Source: Dietzia cinnamea NBRC 102147 (GTDB lineage Bacteria; Actinomycetota; Actinomycetes; Mycobacteriales; Mycobacteriaceae). Taken from it: a DNA stretch of 64,000 bases. Positions 27,295 to 37,918 of the stretch are shown here, in pieces (position 1 is the first letter of the stretch; every line of letters begins with the position of its first letter). The notes below the pieces were generated by a model. The model made no database searches, was not told where the DNA came from, and saw nothing but the letters and a program-made list of their open reading frames with translations. Where the stretch lies: NCBI RefSeq assembly GCF_001571065.1, contig NZ_BCSW01000009.1, positions 1 through 64,000 of the forward strand, given 5' to 3'. Position numbers and translations under genes: made by a program.

Positions 27295-27764
27295 TGCCTC
27301 GTAAGGGTCCCGCCCCGAAGCGCCAGCTCATCAACGACCCGGTCTACGGGTCGCCGCTGGTCACCCAGCTCGTGAACAAGATCCTCCTCGACGGTAAGAA
27401 GACCACCGCCGAGCGCATCGTCTACTCGGCGCTGGAGATCTGCCGCGAGAAGACCGGAACCGACCCGGTCATCACCCTCAAGAAGGCCCTGGACAACGTC
27501 CGCCCGGCCCTCGAGGTCCGCTCCCGTCGTGTCGGCGGCGCCACCTACCAGGTGCCCGTCGAGGTCCGCCCCGGGCGTTCGACGACCCTGGCGATGCGCT
27601 GGCTGGTGACCTTCTCCCGGCAGCGTCGCGAGAACACGATGGTCGAGCGTCTCGCCAACGAGATCCTGGACGCCGCCAACGGCCTGGGTGCCGCGGTCAA
27701 GCGTCGCGAGGACACGCACAAGATGGCCGAGGCCAACCGGGCGTTCGCGCACTACCGCTGGTGA
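27294..27764 (+). CDS. rpsG: 30S ribosomal protein S7
   Basis: 156 residues, usual length. [29 protein letters not shown] and [14 protein letters not shown] are conserved; the protein nucleates assembly of the 16S 3' domain. In E. coli S7 represses its own operon; here the one-base overlap with rpsL would allow the same coupling, but no repressor site was verified. A gap of 196 bases with a 9-base-pair hairpin (27778-27813) separates it from fusA. Confidence 0.98.
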   Translation: MPRKGPAPKRQLINDPVYGSPLVTQLVNKILLDGKKTTAERIVYSALEICREKTGTDPVITLKKALDNVRPALEVRSRRVGGATYQVPVEVRPGRSTTLAMRWLVTFSRQRRENTMVERLANEILDAANGLGAAVKRREDTHKMAEANRAFAHYRW

Positions 27765-27777
27765 TCCGGTGGGGCCG

Positions 27778-27813
27778 TGGCCGGGGCGGTGTCGGGAACG
27801 ACCCCCCCGGCCA
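27778..27813 (+). terminator. Hairpin in the rpsG-fusA gap (possible attenuator)
   Basis: TGGCCGGGG (27778-27786) pairs with CCCCGGCCA (27805-27813) across an 18-base loop. No U-run follows, so partial termination or processing is more likely than full termination. A second hairpin (CCGCAC-CGA-GTGCGG, 27865-27879) lies downstream. Confidence 0.35.
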
Positions 27814-27960
27814 GGGTCCCGCGGTCACCCGCCGGGTGGCATCATTGAACAAGGCCCGTACCGGCCGCACCGAGTGCGGGTACCGGCAGTAACACCGACC
27901 CGGTTCGGACGGTCGACACCGACCGCACGGGCCACCGACGACTCACAATCGGGAGAATCC

Positions 27961-30072
27961 GTGGCACAGGACGTGCTGACCGACCTCAACAAGGTCCGAA
28001 ACATCGGCATCATGGCGCACATCGACGCCGGTAAGACCACCACGACCGAGCGCATCCTGTTCTACACGGGTGTCAACCGCAAGGCCGGCGAGACCCACGA
28101 CGGCGCGTCGACCACCGACTGGATGGAGCAGGAGAAGGAGCGCGGCATCACGATCACCTCGGCCGCGGTGACCTGCTTCTGGAACGACAACCAGATCAAC
28201 ATCATCGATACCCCGGGTCACGTCGACTTCACAGTCGAGGTCGAGCGCTCGCTCCGCGTGCTCGACGGCGCCGTCGCCGTCTTCGACGGCAAGGAGGGCG
28301 TCGAGCCCCAGTCCGAGCAGGTCTGGCGCCAGGCCGAGAAGTACGACGTCCCCCGCATCTGCTTCGTCAACAAGATGGACAAGCTGGGTGCGGACTTCTA
28401 CTACACGGTCCAGACCATCATCGACCGTCTCGGCGCCAAGCCGCTGGTCCTGCAGCTGCCGATCGGTGCCGAGGACCAGTTCGACGGCATCGTCGACCTG
28501 CTCACCATGAAGGCCCACGTCTGGCCGGGTAAGACCGAGATCGGCGCCGAGGCGCAGATCCAGGACATCCCGGCCGAGCTCCAGGAGAAGGCCGAGGAGT
28601 ACCGCGAGAAGCTCCTCGAGACCGTCGCCGAGAGCAGCGAAGAGCTCATGGAGAAGTACTTCGGCGGCGAAGAGCTCACCCTCGACGAGATCAAGGCGGC
28701 CATCCGCAAGATGACCGTCAACTCCGAGGTGTACCCGGTCCTGTGCGGTTCCGCGTACAAGAACAAGGGCATCCAGCCGATGCTCAACGCGGTCATCGAC
28801 TTCCTCCCGACCCCGCTCGACATCGGCGAGGTCCACGGCCACAAGGTCGGCGACGAGGAGACCGAGATCCTCCGGAAGCCGTCCAAGGACGAGCCGTTCT
28901 CCGCGCTGGCGTTCAAGATCGCCGTGCACCCCTTCTTCGGTAAGCTCACGTTCGTGCGCGTCTACTCGGGTCGGGTCGAGCCGGGTGCCCAGGTCGCCAA
29001 CTCGACCAAGGGCAAGAAGGAGCGTGTCGGCAAGCTCTTCCAGATGCACGCCAACAAGGAGAACCCGGTCGACGAGGCCGTGGCCGGCAACATCTACGCC
29101 TTCATCGGACTCAAGGACACCACCACCGGTGACACGCTGTGCGACCTGAACGACCAGGTCGTCCTCGAGTCGATGACGTTCCCGGACCCGGTTATCGACG
29201 TCTCCATCGAGCCCAAGACCAAGGCCGACCAGGAGAAGCTGTCGACCGCCATCCAGAAGCTCGCCGAGGAAGACCCCACCTTCTCCGTGCGCCTGGACGA
29301 GGAGACCGGTCAGACGGTCATCGGCGGCATGGGCGAGCTGCACCTGGACGTCCTCGTGGACCGTATGAAGCGCGAGTTCAAGGTCGAGGCCAACGTCGGC
29401 AAGCCGCAGGTCGCGTACCGTGAGACCATCAAGGGCTCGATCGACAAGTACGACTACACCCACAAGAAGCAGACCGGTGGTTCCGGTCAGTTCGCGAAGG
29501 TGCAGATCGCGCTCGCGCCGCTCGATCAGGAGGCCGTCGAAGAGGGCGAGACCTACCAGTTCAGCGACAAGGTCACCGGTGGCCGCGTCCCCAAGGAGTA
29601 CATCCCCTCCGTGGACGCCGGTATCCAGGACGCGATGCAGTACGGCATCCTCGCCGGGTACCCGATGGTCAACATCAAGGCCACCCTGGTCGACGGCGCG
29701 TACCACGAGGTGGACTCGTCCGAGATGGCGTTCAAGGTCGCGGGTTCGATGGCCTTCAAGGAGGCCGCCCGTAAGTGCCAGCCCGTGATCCTGGAGCCGC
29801 TCATGGCCGTCGAGGTCGTGACGCCGGAGGACTACATGGGTGACGTCATCGGCGACCTCAACTCCCGCCGCGGCCAGGTCAACGCGATGGAGGAGCGCTC
29901 CGGCGCCCGCGTCGTGAAGGCCAACGTGCCGCTTTCCGAGATGTTCGGCTACGTCGGTGACCTCCGGTCGAAGACGCAGGGCCGGGCCAACTACTCGATG
30001 GTCTTCTCCCACTACGCCGAGGTCCCGGCGAGCGTGGCCAAGGAGATCATCGCCAAGGCGACCGGCGAGTGA
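27961..30072 (+). CDS. fusA: Elongation factor G
   Basis: 703 residues, full length, GTG start. The G domain motifs are [13 protein letters not shown] (P-loop), [10 protein letters not shown] (switch I), DTPGHVDF (switch II) and NKMDKLG. Domains II-V follow, with [20 protein letters not shown] in domain IV and [20 protein letters not shown] in domain V. It drives translocation and, with RRF, ribosome recycling. It is the third gene of the str operon; codon use is strongly biased as expected for a highly expressed gene. Confidence 0.98.
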   Translation: MAQDVLTDLNKVRNIGIMAHIDAGKTTTTERILFYTGVNRKAGETHDGASTTDWMEQEKERGITITSAAVTCFWNDNQINIIDTPGHVDFTVEVERSLRVLDGAVAVFDGKEGVEPQSEQVWRQAEKYDVPRICFVNKMDKLGADFYYTVQTIIDRLGAKPLVLQLPIGAEDQFDGIVDLLTMKAHVWPGKTEIGAEAQIQDIPAELQEKAEEYREKLLETVAESSEELMEKYFGGEELTLDEIKAAIRKMTVNSEVYPVLCGSAYKNKGIQPMLNAVIDFLPTPLDIGEVHGHKVGDEETEILRKPSKDEPFSALAFKIAVHPFFGKLTFVRVYSGRVEPGAQVANSTKGKKERVGKLFQMHANKENPVDEAVAGNIYAFIGLKDTTTGDTLCDLNDQVVLESMTFPDPVIDVSIEPKTKADQEKLSTAIQKLAEEDPTFSVRLDEETGQTVIGGMGELHLDVLVDRMKREFKVEANVGKPQVAYRETIKGSIDKYDYTHKKQTGGSGQFAKVQIALAPLDQEAVEEGETYQFSDKVTGGRVPKEYIPSVDAGIQDAMQYGILAGYPMVNIKATLVDGAYHEVDSSEMAFKVAGSMAFKEAARKCQPVILEPLMAVEVVTPEDYMGDVIGDLNSRRGQVNAMEERSGARVVKANVPLSEMFGYVGDLRSKTQGRANYSMVFSHYAEVPASVAKEIIAKATGE

Positions 30073-30204
30073 CCGGTACGGCTCCGGTGCGTCTGTGAAG
30101 GCGCGCCGGGGCCGATGCCGGCGGCGCACGGTCGAACCTCCGGGTGGCCGCCGGTTCGTGCCTCACGGCACGATGAGTAAGATCAGACCCCACACAATGC
30201 AGTG

Positions 30205-30222
30205 CCCACCTCGACGGGTGGG
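30205..30222 (+). other. Small hairpin in the tuf leader
   Basis: CCCACC (30205-30210) pairs with GGTGGG (30217-30222). An alternative pairing, CCCCAC (30188-30193) with GTGGGG (30219-30224), excludes it. It may tune tuf expression or be incidental. Confidence 0.25.
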
Positions 30223-30248
30223 GACAGACCAGTCCAGGAGGACAACAA

Positions 30249-31439
30249 GTGGCGAAGGCGAAGTTCGAGCGGACGAAGCCGCACGTTAACATCGGCACCA
30301 TCGGTCACGTCGACCACGGTAAGACCACCACCACCGCGGCCATCACCAAGGTTCTGGCGGACACCTACCCCGAGCTCAACGACGCCTTCGCGTTCGACGA
30401 GATCGACAAGGCGCCGGAGGAGAAGGCTCGTGGCATCACGATCAACATCTCCCACGTCGAGTACCAGACCGAGAAGCGTCACTACGCGCACGTCGACGCC
30501 CCCGGTCACGCCGACTACATCAAGAACATGATCACCGGTGCCGCCCAGATGGACGGCGCGATCCTGGTCGTGGCGGCCACCGACGGCCCGATGCCCCAGA
30601 CCCGTGAGCACGTGCTGCTCGCCCGTCAGGTCGGCGTGCCCTACATCCTCGTCGCCCTCAACAAGTGCGACATGGTCGACGACGAGGAGATCCTCGAGCT
30701 CGTCGAGATGGAGGTCCGCGAGCTGCTGGCCTCGCAGGAGTTCGACGAGGACGCCCCCGTCGTGCACATCTCGGCGCTGAAGGCGCTCGAGGGTGACGAG
30801 AAGTGGGTCCAGGCCGTTCGTGACCTCATGCAGGCCTGCGACGACTCGATCCCCGATCCCGAGCGTGAGACGGACAAGCCGTTCCTCATGCCCGTCGAGG
30901 ACGTCTTCACGATCACCGGCCGTGGCACCGTCGTCACCGGTCGTATCGAGCGTGGCCGGATCAACGTCAACGAGGACGTCGAGCTCATCGGCATCCGCGA
31001 CAAGGCCACCAAGACCACCATCACGGGCATCGAGATGTTCCGTAAGCTGCTCGACTACGGCGAGGCCGGCGACAACGTCGGTCTGCTGGTGCGTGGCCTC
31101 AAGCGTGAGGACGTCGAGCGCGGCCAGGTCGTCATCAAGCCGGGCGCCTACACCCCGCACACCACGTTCGAGGGTCAGGCGTACATCCTGTCCAAGGACG
31201 AGGGTGGCCGTCACACGCCGTTCTTCAACAACTACCGCCCGCAGTTCTACTTCCGTACCACGGACGTGACCGGCGTCGTGACCCTCCCCGAGGGCACCGA
31301 GATGGTCATGCCGGGCGACAACACCGAGATGAGCGTCGAGCTCATCCAGCCGGTCGCGATGGACGAGGGCCTGCGGTTCGCCATCCGTGAGGGTGGCCGC
31401 ACCGTCGGCGCCGGCCAGGTCACGAAGATCATCAAGTGA
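30249..31439 (+). CDS. tuf: Elongation factor Tu
   Basis: 396 residues, GTG start after [15 protein letters not shown] (P-loop), [12 protein letters not shown] (switch I), [12 protein letters not shown] (switch II) and NKCDMVDD are intact; domains II and III follow with no gap. It carries aminoacyl-tRNA to the ribosome. It lies 176 bases after fusA, enough for its own promoter. A 17-base-pair terminator ends the transcript. I see only one tuf copy in the window. Confidence 0.98.
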   Translation: MAKAKFERTKPHVNIGTIGHVDHGKTTTTAAITKVLADTYPELNDAFAFDEIDKAPEEKARGITINISHVEYQTEKRHYAHVDAPGHADYIKNMITGAAQMDGAILVVAATDGPMPQTREHVLLARQVGVPYILVALNKCDMVDDEEILELVEMEVRELLASQEFDEDAPVVHISALKALEGDEKWVQAVRDLMQACDDSIPDPERETDKPFLMPVEDVFTITGRGTVVTGRIERGRINVNEDVELIGIRDKATKTTITGIEMFRKLLDYGEAGDNVGLLVRGLKREDVERGQVVIKPGAYTPHTTFEGQAYILSKDEGGRHTPFFNNYRPQFYFRTTDVTGVVTLPEGTEMVMPGDNTEMSVELIQPVAMDEGLRFAIREGGRTVGAGQVTKIIK

Positions 31440-31480
31440 TCGAGTGATCCCACGGCGCGGGTGAGCAACTCGCGCTACTC

Positions 31481-31518
31481 GTGAAGGGCGTCCCACCAAG
31501 AGGTGGGGCGCCCTTCAC
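31481..31518. terminator. tuf terminator (bidirectional)
   Basis: A 17-base-pair stem (31481-31497 with 31502-31518, one G-T wobble) around an AAGA tetraloop. It lies 41 bases after tuf and also ends the opposing small gene at 31550. Confidence 0.85.
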
Positions 31519-31549
31519 GCATTCGCTGGCGGCGGTGGTCCCGAGTCGA

Positions 31550-31822
31550 TCATCGTCGGCGGCCCAGGATGCTCATGGCGACGGACAGGCCGACCGCGGC
31601 GACCCCCGCGAACGCCGTGACGGCGACCGCGGCGACCTGTTCGGCGCTGGCGCCGTGATCGCCGCGACCGGCGCCCACCACGCCGTGTCGCCTGTCGACC
31701 TCTTCGAGAGCGCGCAGGAGCGCGTCGGGATCGCCGCCCTTGTCGGGATGATGGCGGAGGACGGCCTGCCGCCTGTCCCTTCGATAGGCGACCGGGTCAC
31801 GGGGTTCACGTCGACTGTTCAC
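31550..31822 (-). CDS. Small J-domain-like protein with C-terminal membrane segment
   Basis: 90 residues, too short to stand out among GC-rich reading frames but supported by AGGAG eight bases before the GTG start. Residues 10-45 look like the core of a DnaJ J domain: a basic helix (AYRRDRRQAVLRHH), the HPDKGGD loop that includes the HPD tripeptide needed to stimulate DnaK, and a third helix (DALLRALEEVDRR). Helix I and helix IV are missing. Residues about 62-86 form one hydrophobic segment ending in RRR, consistent with a tail anchor. It is convergent with tuf and shares its terminator. Function is unknown; a membrane Hsp70 co-chaperone is a guess. Confidence 0.6.
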   Translation of the reverse strand: MNSRREPRDPVAYRRDRRQAVLRHHPDKGGDPDALLRALEEVDRRHGVVGAGRGDHGASAEQVAAVAVTAFAGVAAVGLSVAMSILGRRR

Positions 31823-32385
31823 GGGCAGATCTCCTAGTGGGCGGACGCGGTCGTTGATCTCCCCGACGGTACCCACATCAGCATGCCCGACGCGGCGATG
31901 TCCGGGCTGAGGCGGTGCGGGAGTAAGGCGTCGGGCCCGCCGATTTTGCCCTCGGCCACGATGTACTGCATACTGGTCGAGTTGCCCGGACAAGGCGGCG
32001 TCTGCGTATGGGTCCTCAGGGATCGGTGCGCTGGGTCGGGTTGGCCGGGCGAGCACGACAGTGGCGGGTGAGCGATCACCCGCCGGGAAAGCGGGAGGGC
32101 GACACGCCCGACTGCGTGGACGCGTCGTGACACGTCAACAGCGGCAGCGGATCGGTCCGCCGTCATCCTCGCCTCGCGCGAGTGTGCGGCATCCCGTCCT
32201 CTGGGGGTCTCGTAGTCGTGTCACGTGTGTGCACGGGGGAGCCCTCCACGACGGGCACCGATGCACGGGACCGGGTTATCGACGGTCTGACGGTGTCACG
32301 TATGACAAGCGAACACAGTAGTGTCCCCGCGCGGCGAGGGCGCTCACGACAGCCGCCTTCACGGGCGGGAGGAGAAGAGGACGAA
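31823..32385. other. 563-bp intergenic region before the S10 operon
   Basis: No convincing gene on either strand; the short open frames lack family features and good ribosome sites. It holds a 9-base-pair hairpin with a GCGA loop (32063-32084), two direct copies of TGTCACGT (32219-32226 and 32294-32301), the second inside the inverted repeat TGTCA-N4-TGACA (32294-32307), and a TAGTGT -10-like element (32319-32324). It presumably contains the divergent promoters of the J-like gene and the S10 operon, but I could not fix a -35. Confidence 0.5.
32063..32084. other. Strong hairpin in the pre-S10 region
   Basis: GGCGGGTGA (32063-32071) pairs perfectly with TCACCCGCC (32076-32084) around GCGA, a GNRA tetraloop. 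No gene ends next to it, so it may be a leader or processing structure. Confidence 0.45.
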
Positions 32386-32691
32386 GTGGCGGGACAAAAG
32401 ATCCGCATCCGGCTCAAGGCCTATGATCACGAGGCCATCGACGCATCGGCGCGCAAGATCGTCGAGACGGTGACCCGTACGGGTGCTCGTGTCGTCGGCC
32501 CCGTGCCGCTGCCCACCGAGAAGAACGTCTACTGCGTCATCCGCTCGCCGCACAAGTACAAGGATTCGCGTGAGCACTTCGAGATGCGTACCCACAAGCG
32601 GTTGATCGACATTCTCGACCCCACGCCGAAGACCGTGGACGCGCTCATGCGCATCGACCTGCCTGCCAGCGTCGACGTCAACATCCAGTGA
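32386..32691 (+). CDS. rpsJ: 30S ribosomal protein S10
   Basis: 101 residues, GTG start preceded by GGGAGGAG. Conserved core: [59 protein letters not shown]. It binds the 16S head and, with NusB, takes part in antitermination. It heads the S10 operon rpsJ-rplC-rplD-rplW-rplB-rpsS-rplV-rpsC-rplP-rpmC-rpsQ. Confidence 0.98.
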   Translation: MAGQKIRIRLKAYDHEAIDASARKIVETVTRTGARVVGPVPLPTEKNVYCVIRSPHKYKDSREHFEMRTHKRLIDILDPTPKTVDALMRIDLPASVDVNIQ

Positions 32692-32743
32692 CCTCCGACC
32701 GCGTAGCGGTCAGCAAGCAACGTGCAGCGGAGACAGTGAACAG

Positions 32744-33409
32744 ATGAGTAACACCGAGATCAAGGGCATCCTGGGCGCCAAGCTCGGCATGACCCAGGTC
32801 TTCGACGAGAACAACCGGGTGGTCCCGGTGACCGTCGTGAAGGCCGGGCCGTGCGTCGTGACCGGGATTCGTACCGAAGAGAACGACGGCTACAACGCCG
32901 TCCAGATCGCGTTCGGCGCGATCGACCCCCGCAAGGTCACCAAGCCGGTCGCGGGTCAGTTCGAGAAGGCCGGGGTCACCCCGCGCCGGCATATCGCCGA
33001 GATCCGGCTCGACAACGCCGAGCAGGCCTCCGGCTTCGAGATCGGCCAGGAGATCGGCGCCGACGTGTTCGAGGACGGTGCCTTCGTCGACGTCACCGGC
33101 ACGTCGAAGGGCAAGGGGTTCGCCGGCACCATGAAGCGCCACGGCTTCGCTGGTCAGGGCGCCTCGCACGGTACCCAGGCGGTGCACCGTAAGCCCGGTT
33201 CCATCGGAGGCGCCTCGACGCCCGGCCGCGTCTTCAAGGGCAAGGCCATGGCCGGCCGCATGGGCAACGAGCGTGTGACCACCATGAACCTCAAGGTCCA
33301 CAAGGTTGACGCCGAGGCCGGCGTCCTCCTCATCAAGGGAGCCATCCCGGGTCGCAACGGCGGCCTCGTGATGGTCCGTTCCGCTGTGAAGGGCGGTGCG
33401 CGCGCATGA
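32744..33409 (+). CDS. rplC: 50S ribosomal protein L3
   Basis: 221 residues. [25 protein letters not shown] opens the protein, and the long loop ([50 protein letters not shown]) reaches the peptidyl-transferase centre; the Gln methylated in some bacteria is present in GQGASHG. It is one of the first proteins to bind 23S rRNA. The stop shares ATGA with rplD. Confidence 0.98.
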   Translation: MSNTEIKGILGAKLGMTQVFDENNRVVPVTVVKAGPCVVTGIRTEENDGYNAVQIAFGAIDPRKVTKPVAGQFEKAGVTPRRHIAEIRLDNAEQASGFEIGQEIGADVFEDGAFVDVTGTSKGKGFAGTMKRHGFAGQGASHGTQAVHRKPGSIGGASTPGRVFKGKAMAGRMGNERVTTMNLKVHKVDAEAGVLLIKGAIPGRNGGLVMVRSAVKGGARA

Positions 33410-34095
33410 CCACGACGGAGAACACCGTGAACCTCAAGCTGGATGTCCGTACCCCAGCCGGCTCGACCGACGGCTCGGTCGAGCTCCCCGCCGAGATCTT
33501 CGGCGTCGAGCCCAATCTGCCCCTGATGCACCAGGTCGTGGTGGCCCAGCTCGCCGCGGCGCGCCAGGGCACCCACTCGACCAAGACCCGCGGCGAGGTC
33601 CGCGGCGGCGGTCGTAAGCCGTTCCGCCAGAAGGGCACCGGCCGCGCCCGTCAGGGCTCGACCCGCGCCCCCGCCTACACCGGCGGCGGCACGGTCCACG
33701 GCCCCAAGCCGCGCGACTACTCGCAGCGCACGCCCAAGAAGATGAAGGCCGCCGCTCTGCGTGGCGCCCTGTCCGACCGGGCCGCCAGCGAGCGTATCCA
33801 CGTGGTCACCGAGTTCGTCGAGGGCCAGAAGCCGTCGACCTCCGGTGTCCGTGACTTCCTCGGCACCCTGTCCGACCGGAAGAAGTTCCTGATCGTCGTC
33901 GGCCGCGAGGACCTCGCCGCGTGGCGCTCCGCCGCCAACCTCGATCATGTCCACCCGATCGCTCCGGATCAGCTCAACACCTACGACGTCCTGAACGCCG
34001 ACGACGTCGTGTTCTCGGTCGAGGCTCTGGACGCGTTCGTCACGCAGGCGAGCCGTTCGCTCGCCGGCAAGGCTGCGAAGGAGGCCGACAAGTGA
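33406..34095 (+). CDS. rplD: 50S ribosomal protein L4
   Basis: 229 residues. [57 protein letters not shown] is the exit-tunnel loop. In E. coli L4 represses the S10 operon by binding the leader; the long upstream region here could host an equivalent, but none was verified. It is coupled to rplC by ATGA and to rplW by GTGA. Confidence 0.98.
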   Translation: MTTTENTVNLKLDVRTPAGSTDGSVELPAEIFGVEPNLPLMHQVVVAQLAAARQGTHSTKTRGEVRGGGRKPFRQKGTGRARQGSTRAPAYTGGGTVHGPKPRDYSQRTPKKMKAAALRGALSDRAASERIHVVTEFVEGQKPSTSGVRDFLGTLSDRKKFLIVVGREDLAAWRSAANLDHVHPIAPDQLNTYDVLNADDVVFSVEALDAFVTQASRSLAGKAAKEADK

Positions 34096-34394
34096 GCACC
34101 GTCGCCGATCCCCGGGACGTGATCCTCGCCCCGGTCGTCTCCGAGAAGGCATACGGCCTGCTCGAGCAGGGCGTGTACACGTTCCTGGTGGCCCCGGACG
34201 CCAACAAGACGCAGATCAAGATCGCCATCCAGGAGATCTTCGGCGTCACGGTGGAGTCCGTGAACACCGCTAACCGTCAGGGCAAGCGCAAGCGCACCCG
34301 CACCGGGTACGGACAGCGCAAGAGCACCAAGCGCGCCATCGTGACCCTCGCGGCCGACAGCAAGCCCATCGAGATCCCGGGTCTGACCGCCTGA
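34092..34394 (+). CDS. rplW: 50S ribosomal protein L23
   Basis: 100 residues, GTG start overlapping the rplD stop. [44 protein letters not shown] is conserved. L23 sits at the tunnel exit, where it docks trigger factor and SRP. It is followed after 31 bases by rplB. Confidence 0.98.
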   Translation: MSTVADPRDVILAPVVSEKAYGLLEQGVYTFLVAPDANKTQIKIAIQEIFGVTVESVNTANRQGKRKRTRTGYGQRKSTKRAIVTLAADSKPIEIPGLTA

Positions 34395-34425
34395 GGGCGG
34401 GAAGAGTTAAGGACGAGAGAACCTC

Positions 34426-35262
34426 ATGGCTATCCGCAAGTACAAGCCCACGACCCCCGGTCGTCGCGGCTCGAGCGTCTCGGACTTCGCCGAGATCACC
34501 CGCTCGACGCCCGAGAAGTCGCTGTTGCGCCCGCTCAGCAAGACCGGCGGCCGTAACGGCCACGGCCGCATCACCACCCGCCACAAGGGCGGTGGGCACA
34601 AGCGTCAGTATCGTGTCATCGACTTCCGTCGGAACGACAAGGACGGCGTGCTCGCCACCGTGGCGCACATCGAGTACGACCCGAACCGCACCGCGAACAT
34701 CGCGCTCCTGCACTACGCGGACGGCGAGAAGCGCTACATCCTCGCCCCCCGCAACCTCAAGCAGGGCATGAAGGTGGAGTCGGGCGCAGGCGCCGACATC
34801 AAGACCGGCAACAACCTGCCGCTCCGCAACATCCCCGCCGGCACGGTCGTGCACGCGGTGGAGCTGCGCCCGGGCGGCGGCGCCAAGATGGCCCGCGCGG
34901 CCGGCGCCGGTATCCAGCTGCTCGGCAAGGAGGGCACCTACGCGTCCCTGCGTATGCCGTCCGGTGAGATCCGCCGGGTCGACGTGCGCTGCCGCGCCAC
35001 GATCGGCGAGGTCGGCAACGCCGAGCAGGCCAACATCAACTGGGGTAAGGCCGGCCGCATGCGGTGGAAGGGCGTCCGCCCGACCGTCCGTGGTGTGGTC
35101 ATGAACCCCATCGACCACCCGCACGGTGGTGGCGAGGGCAAGACGTCCGGTGGACGTCACCCCGTCAGCCCGTGGGGCCAGCCCGAGGGCCGGACCCGCA
35201 AGCCCAACAAGGCGAGCGACAGCCTCATCGTCCGTCGCCGTCGCACCGGTAAGAAGCGCTAA
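34426..35262 (+). CDS. rplB: 50S ribosomal protein L2
   Basis: 278 residues. [26 protein letters not shown] near the N-terminus and [30 protein letters not shown] near the C-terminus; the latter carries the His important for subunit association and peptidyl transfer. The Lys/Arg-rich tail RRRRTGKKR is typical. It is preceded by GACGAGAG and followed by AAGGAGG for rpsS. Confidence 0.98.
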   Translation: MAIRKYKPTTPGRRGSSVSDFAEITRSTPEKSLLRPLSKTGGRNGHGRITTRHKGGGHKRQYRVIDFRRNDKDGVLATVAHIEYDPNRTANIALLHYADGEKRYILAPRNLKQGMKVESGAGADIKTGNNLPLRNIPAGTVVHAVELRPGGGAKMARAAGAGIQLLGKEGTYASLRMPSGEIRRVDVRCRATIGEVGNAEQANINWGKAGRMRWKGVRPTVRGVVMNPIDHPHGGGEGKTSGGRHPVSPWGQPEGRTRKPNKASDSLIVRRRRTGKKR

Positions 35263-35276
35263 GGAGGGAAACTAGG

Positions 35277-35558
35277 ATGCCTCGTAGTCTCAAGAAGGGT
35301 CCGTTCGTCGACGAACACCTCCTCGCGAAGGTGGACGTGCAGAACGACAAGGGCACTCATCAGGTCATCAAGACCTGGTCGCGTCGCTCGACGATCCTGC
35401 CCGATTTCATCGGCCACACGTTCGCCGTCCACGACGGCCGCAAGCATGTGCCCGTGTTCGTGTCCGACTCGATGGTGGGTCACAAGCTCGGCGAGTTCGC
35501 GCCGACGCGCACGTTCAAGGGGCACATCAAGGACGATCGGAAGAGTAAGCGTCGATGA
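35277..35558 (+). CDS. rpsS: 30S ribosomal protein S19
   Basis: 93 residues: [48 protein letters not shown] and [16 protein letters not shown]. It sits in the 30S head with S13 and contacts the A-site tRNA bridge. AAGGAGG 5' of the ATG; the stop shares ATGA with rplV. Confidence 0.98.
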   Translation: MPRSLKKGPFVDEHLLAKVDVQNDKGTHQVIKTWSRRSTILPDFIGHTFAVHDGRKHVPVFVSDSMVGHKLGEFAPTRTFKGHIKDDRKSKRR

Positions 35559-35983
35559 GCACTGACACCCAGAAGAACGACGCGCAGGCCGAGCAGAAGC
35601 TCACCGCCCGCGCCACCGCTAAGTTCGTCCGCGTCACGCCCATGAAGGCGCGTCGTGTGATCGACCTGGTCCGAGGCAAGGACGCCTCTGACGCGCTGGA
35701 CATCCTGCGGTTCGCCCCGCAGTCCGCCAGCGAGCCGGTCGCCAAGGTTCTGGCGTCGGCGATCGCGAACGCCGAGAACAACCTGGATCTGGATCCCCGG
35801 ACCCTGGTCGTCACCACGGCGTACGCCGACGAGGGGCCGACCCTGAAGCGGTTCCGTCCGCGCGCCCAGGGCCGGGCCTTCCGCGTGCGGAAGCGCACGA
35901 GCCACATCACCGTCGAGGTGACCAGCGTGCCCGAGAAGGCCGGATCCGGCCGGGGACGTCGTAACCAGGGAGGTGCCCGCTAA
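35555..35983 (+). CDS. rplV: 50S ribosomal protein L22
   Basis: 142 residues. The N-terminus has an acidic extension before the conserved [25 protein letters not shown]. The beta hairpin lining the exit tunnel ([29 protein letters not shown]) is where macrolide-resistance insertions arise; none is evident. A Gly/Arg-rich tail follows. The stop TAA abuts the rpsC ATG. Confidence 0.98.
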   Translation: MSTDTQKNDAQAEQKLTARATAKFVRVTPMKARRVIDLVRGKDASDALDILRFAPQSASEPVAKVLASAIANAENNLDLDPRTLVVTTAYADEGPTLKRFRPRAQGRAFRVRKRTSHITVEVTSVPEKAGSGRGRRNQGGAR

Positions 35984-36802
35984 ATGGGACAGAAGATCCA
36001 TCCGCACGGCTTCCGTCTGGGCATCACCTCGGACTGGACGTCCAAGTGGTTCGCCGACAAGCAGTACGCCGACTACGTGTCCGAGGACATCAAGATCCGC
36101 CAGCTCCTGTCGAAGGGCATGGAGCGGGCCGGCATCTCGGGCGTGGACATCTCGCGTACCCGTGACCGAGTCCACGTGGACATCCACACCGCCCGTCCCG
36201 GCATCGTGATCGGTCGTCGTGGCGCCGAGGCCGACCGCCTGCGTGGCGAGCTCGAGAAGCTCACCGGCAAGCAGGTCCACCTCAACATCCTCGAGATCAA
36301 GAACACCGAGGCCGACGCCCAGCTCGTCGCCCAGGGCATCGCCGAGCAGCTGTCCAACCGCGTCGCCTTCCGCCGCGCGATGCGCAAGGGCATCCAGTCC
36401 GCCATGCGCCAGCCGCAGGTCAAGGGCATCAAGGTGGTCTGCTCGGGCCGTCTCGGCGGTGCCGAGATGTCCCGCTCGGAGCGCTACCACGAGGGCCGCG
36501 TCCCGCTCCACACCCTGCGTGCCGAGATCGACTACGGCACCTACGAGGCCAAGACGACCTTCGGTCGCATCGGCGTCAAGGTGTGGATCTACAAGGGCGA
36601 CGTCGTGGGCGGTCGCCGCGAGTCCGACCAGTACGCCCAGTCCAGCAACCGCGGTGGCGCTGACCGTGGCCCGCGCCGCGAGCGCGGTGCCGGCCGGCCC
36701 CGTCGCTCCGGCGCCCAGGGCACCACGGCCACCAGCACCGAGACCGGCCGCGCCGGCTCGGCTGCCCCGGCCGAGGCGCCCGCAGAAAACAAGGAGGCCT
36801 GA
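35984..36802 (+). CDS. rpsC: 30S ribosomal protein S3
   Basis: 272 residues, with a C-terminal Ala/Gly/Arg/Glu-rich extension of about 50 residues beyond the E. coli length, common in actinobacteria. The KH domain has [16 protein letters not shown] with the GxxG loop. [18 protein letters not shown] is conserved. S3 lines the mRNA entry channel with S4 and S5. Confidence 0.98.
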   Translation: MGQKIHPHGFRLGITSDWTSKWFADKQYADYVSEDIKIRQLLSKGMERAGISGVDISRTRDRVHVDIHTARPGIVIGRRGAEADRLRGELEKLTGKQVHLNILEIKNTEADAQLVAQGIAEQLSNRVAFRRAMRKGIQSAMRQPQVKGIKVVCSGRLGGAEMSRSERYHEGRVPLHTLRAEIDYGTYEAKTTFGRIGVKVWIYKGDVVGGRRESDQYAQSSNRGGADRGPRRERGAGRPRRSGAQGTTATSTETGRAGSAAPAEAPAENKEA

Positions 36803-36804
36803 CC

Positions 36805-37221
36805 GTGCTGATCCCGAAGCGCGTCAAGCACCGCAAGCAGCACCACCCCGGCCGCAGCGGTGCGGCCAAGGGCGGCACCAAGGTGACGTTCGGTGACTAC
36901 GGCATCCAGGCCCTCGAGCCGGCGTACGTCACCAACCGTCAGATCGAGTCCGCTCGTATCGCCATCAACCGCCACATCAAGCGTGGTGGCAAGGTCTGGA
37001 TCAACATCTACCCGGACCGTCCGCTGACCAAGAAGCCCGCCGAGGTCCGCATGGGTTCCGGTAAGGGCTCGGTCGAGTGGTGGGTCGCCAACGTCAAGCC
37101 GGGGCGCATCCTCTTCGAGATGTCGTACCCGAACGAGGAGACCGCTCGCGAGGCGCTTCGCCGCGCGCAGCACAAGCTCCCCTGTAAGACCCGCATCGTG
37201 ACCCGGGAGGAGCAGTTCTGA
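36805..37221 (+). CDS. rplP: 50S ribosomal protein L16
   Basis: 138 residues, GTG start two bases after the rpsC stop, with AGGAGG inside the rpsC end. [71 protein letters not shown] are conserved. It lies by the A-site tRNA elbow and is required for late 50S assembly. Confidence 0.98.
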   Translation: MLIPKRVKHRKQHHPGRSGAAKGGTKVTFGDYGIQALEPAYVTNRQIESARIAINRHIKRGGKVWINIYPDRPLTKKPAEVRMGSGKGSVEWWVANVKPGRILFEMSYPNEETAREALRRAQHKLPCKTRIVTREEQF

Positions 37222-37451
37222 TGGCTAGTGGAACCACCGCCCCCGAGCTGCGCGAGCTCGACGCGGAAGCGCTGACCGCGCGTCTGCGTGAGGCCAAGGA
37301 AGAGCTGTTCAACCTGCGCTTCCAGATGGCCACCGGTCAGCTGACCAACAACCGTCGCCTGCGTGTCGTCCGTCACGACATCGCTCGCATCTACACTGTC
37401 ATGCGCGAGCGCGAGCTCGGGCTGTCGGCGGCGCCGGGTGATGCCAAGTGA
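37221..37451 (+). CDS. rpmC: 50S ribosomal protein L29
   Basis: 76 residues, two antiparallel helices: [33 protein letters not shown] and [22 protein letters not shown]. It is a tunnel-exit protein near L23. The ATG overlaps the rplP stop (TGATG), and its stop overlaps the rpsQ GTG. Confidence 0.97.
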   Translation: MASGTTAPELRELDAEALTARLREAKEELFNLRFQMATGQLTNNRRLRVVRHDIARIYTVMRERELGLSAAPGDAK

Positions 37452-37744
37452 GTGACAAGGAAGCAGTTGTGACTGAGTCCAACGAGAACACCGAGCGCAA
37501 CAGCCGCAAGGTGCGGATCGGGTACGTCGTGTCCGACAAGATGGAGAAGACCATCGTCGTCGAGCTCGAGGACCGCGTGAAGCACCCGCTGTACGGCAAG
37601 ATCATGCGACGTACGGAGCGCGTCAAGGCGCACGACGAGACCAACACCGCCGGTGTCGGCGACCGCGTGCGGATCATGGAGACCCGCCCGCTGTCCGCCT
37701 CGAAGCGGTACCGCCTCGTGGAGGTCCTGGAGCGCGCCAAGTAG
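37448..37744 (+). CDS. rpsQ: 30S ribosomal protein S17
   Basis: 98 residues. [45 protein letters not shown] is the OB-fold core. GTG at 37448 overlaps rpmC by four bases; a second GTG at 37469 gives a shorter acidic extension. It is the last gene of the S10 operon, since a terminator follows at once. Confidence 0.97.
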   Translation: MSDKEAVVTESNENTERNSRKVRIGYVVSDKMEKTIVVELEDRVKHPLYGKIMRRTERVKAHDETNTAGVGDRVRIMETRPLSASKRYRLVEVLERAK

Positions 37745-37765
37745 GTCCGCCCCGCTCCACACGAG

Positions 37766-37798
37766 CAACCCGCCCCTGGGATTCCCGGGGGCGGGTTG
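37766..37798 (+). terminator. S10 operon terminator
   Basis: CAACCCGCCCC (37766-37776) pairs with GGGGCGGGTTG (37788-37798), extended inward by a wobble pair and three more pairs to an ATT loop. Followed by a T-rich stretch. Confidence 0.85.
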
Positions 37799-37817
37799 TT
37801 CGCATTTGTCACATGAG

Positions 37818-37847
37818 TAGACGCTGATACGACGGGGAACGTACTGT
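37818..37847 (+). promoter_or_regulatory. Promoter of the mycolyltransferase-like gene
   Basis: TAGACG (37818-37823), 18-base spacer, TACTGT (37842-37847). Four of six -35 bases and the TANNNT -10 fit. It lies right after the S10 terminator and about 70 bases before the ATG. Confidence 0.45.
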
Positions 37848-37918
37848 GTCATCGGCCCGGGTACGGACCGGAGCCTCACACACGACAGCGACATCGCCCA
37901 GCCAGGACAGGACGCCAC

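Noticed and set aside
27943-30129. A 728-codon open frame on the minus strand over fusA
   Set aside because: It is antisense to a universally conserved gene and is a product of high third-position GC; no family motif.
31883-32071. A 62-codon frame upstream of rpsJ
   Set aside because: No ribosome site, no recognisable sequence, and rich in Trp/Cys/Gly as expected of a chance frame.
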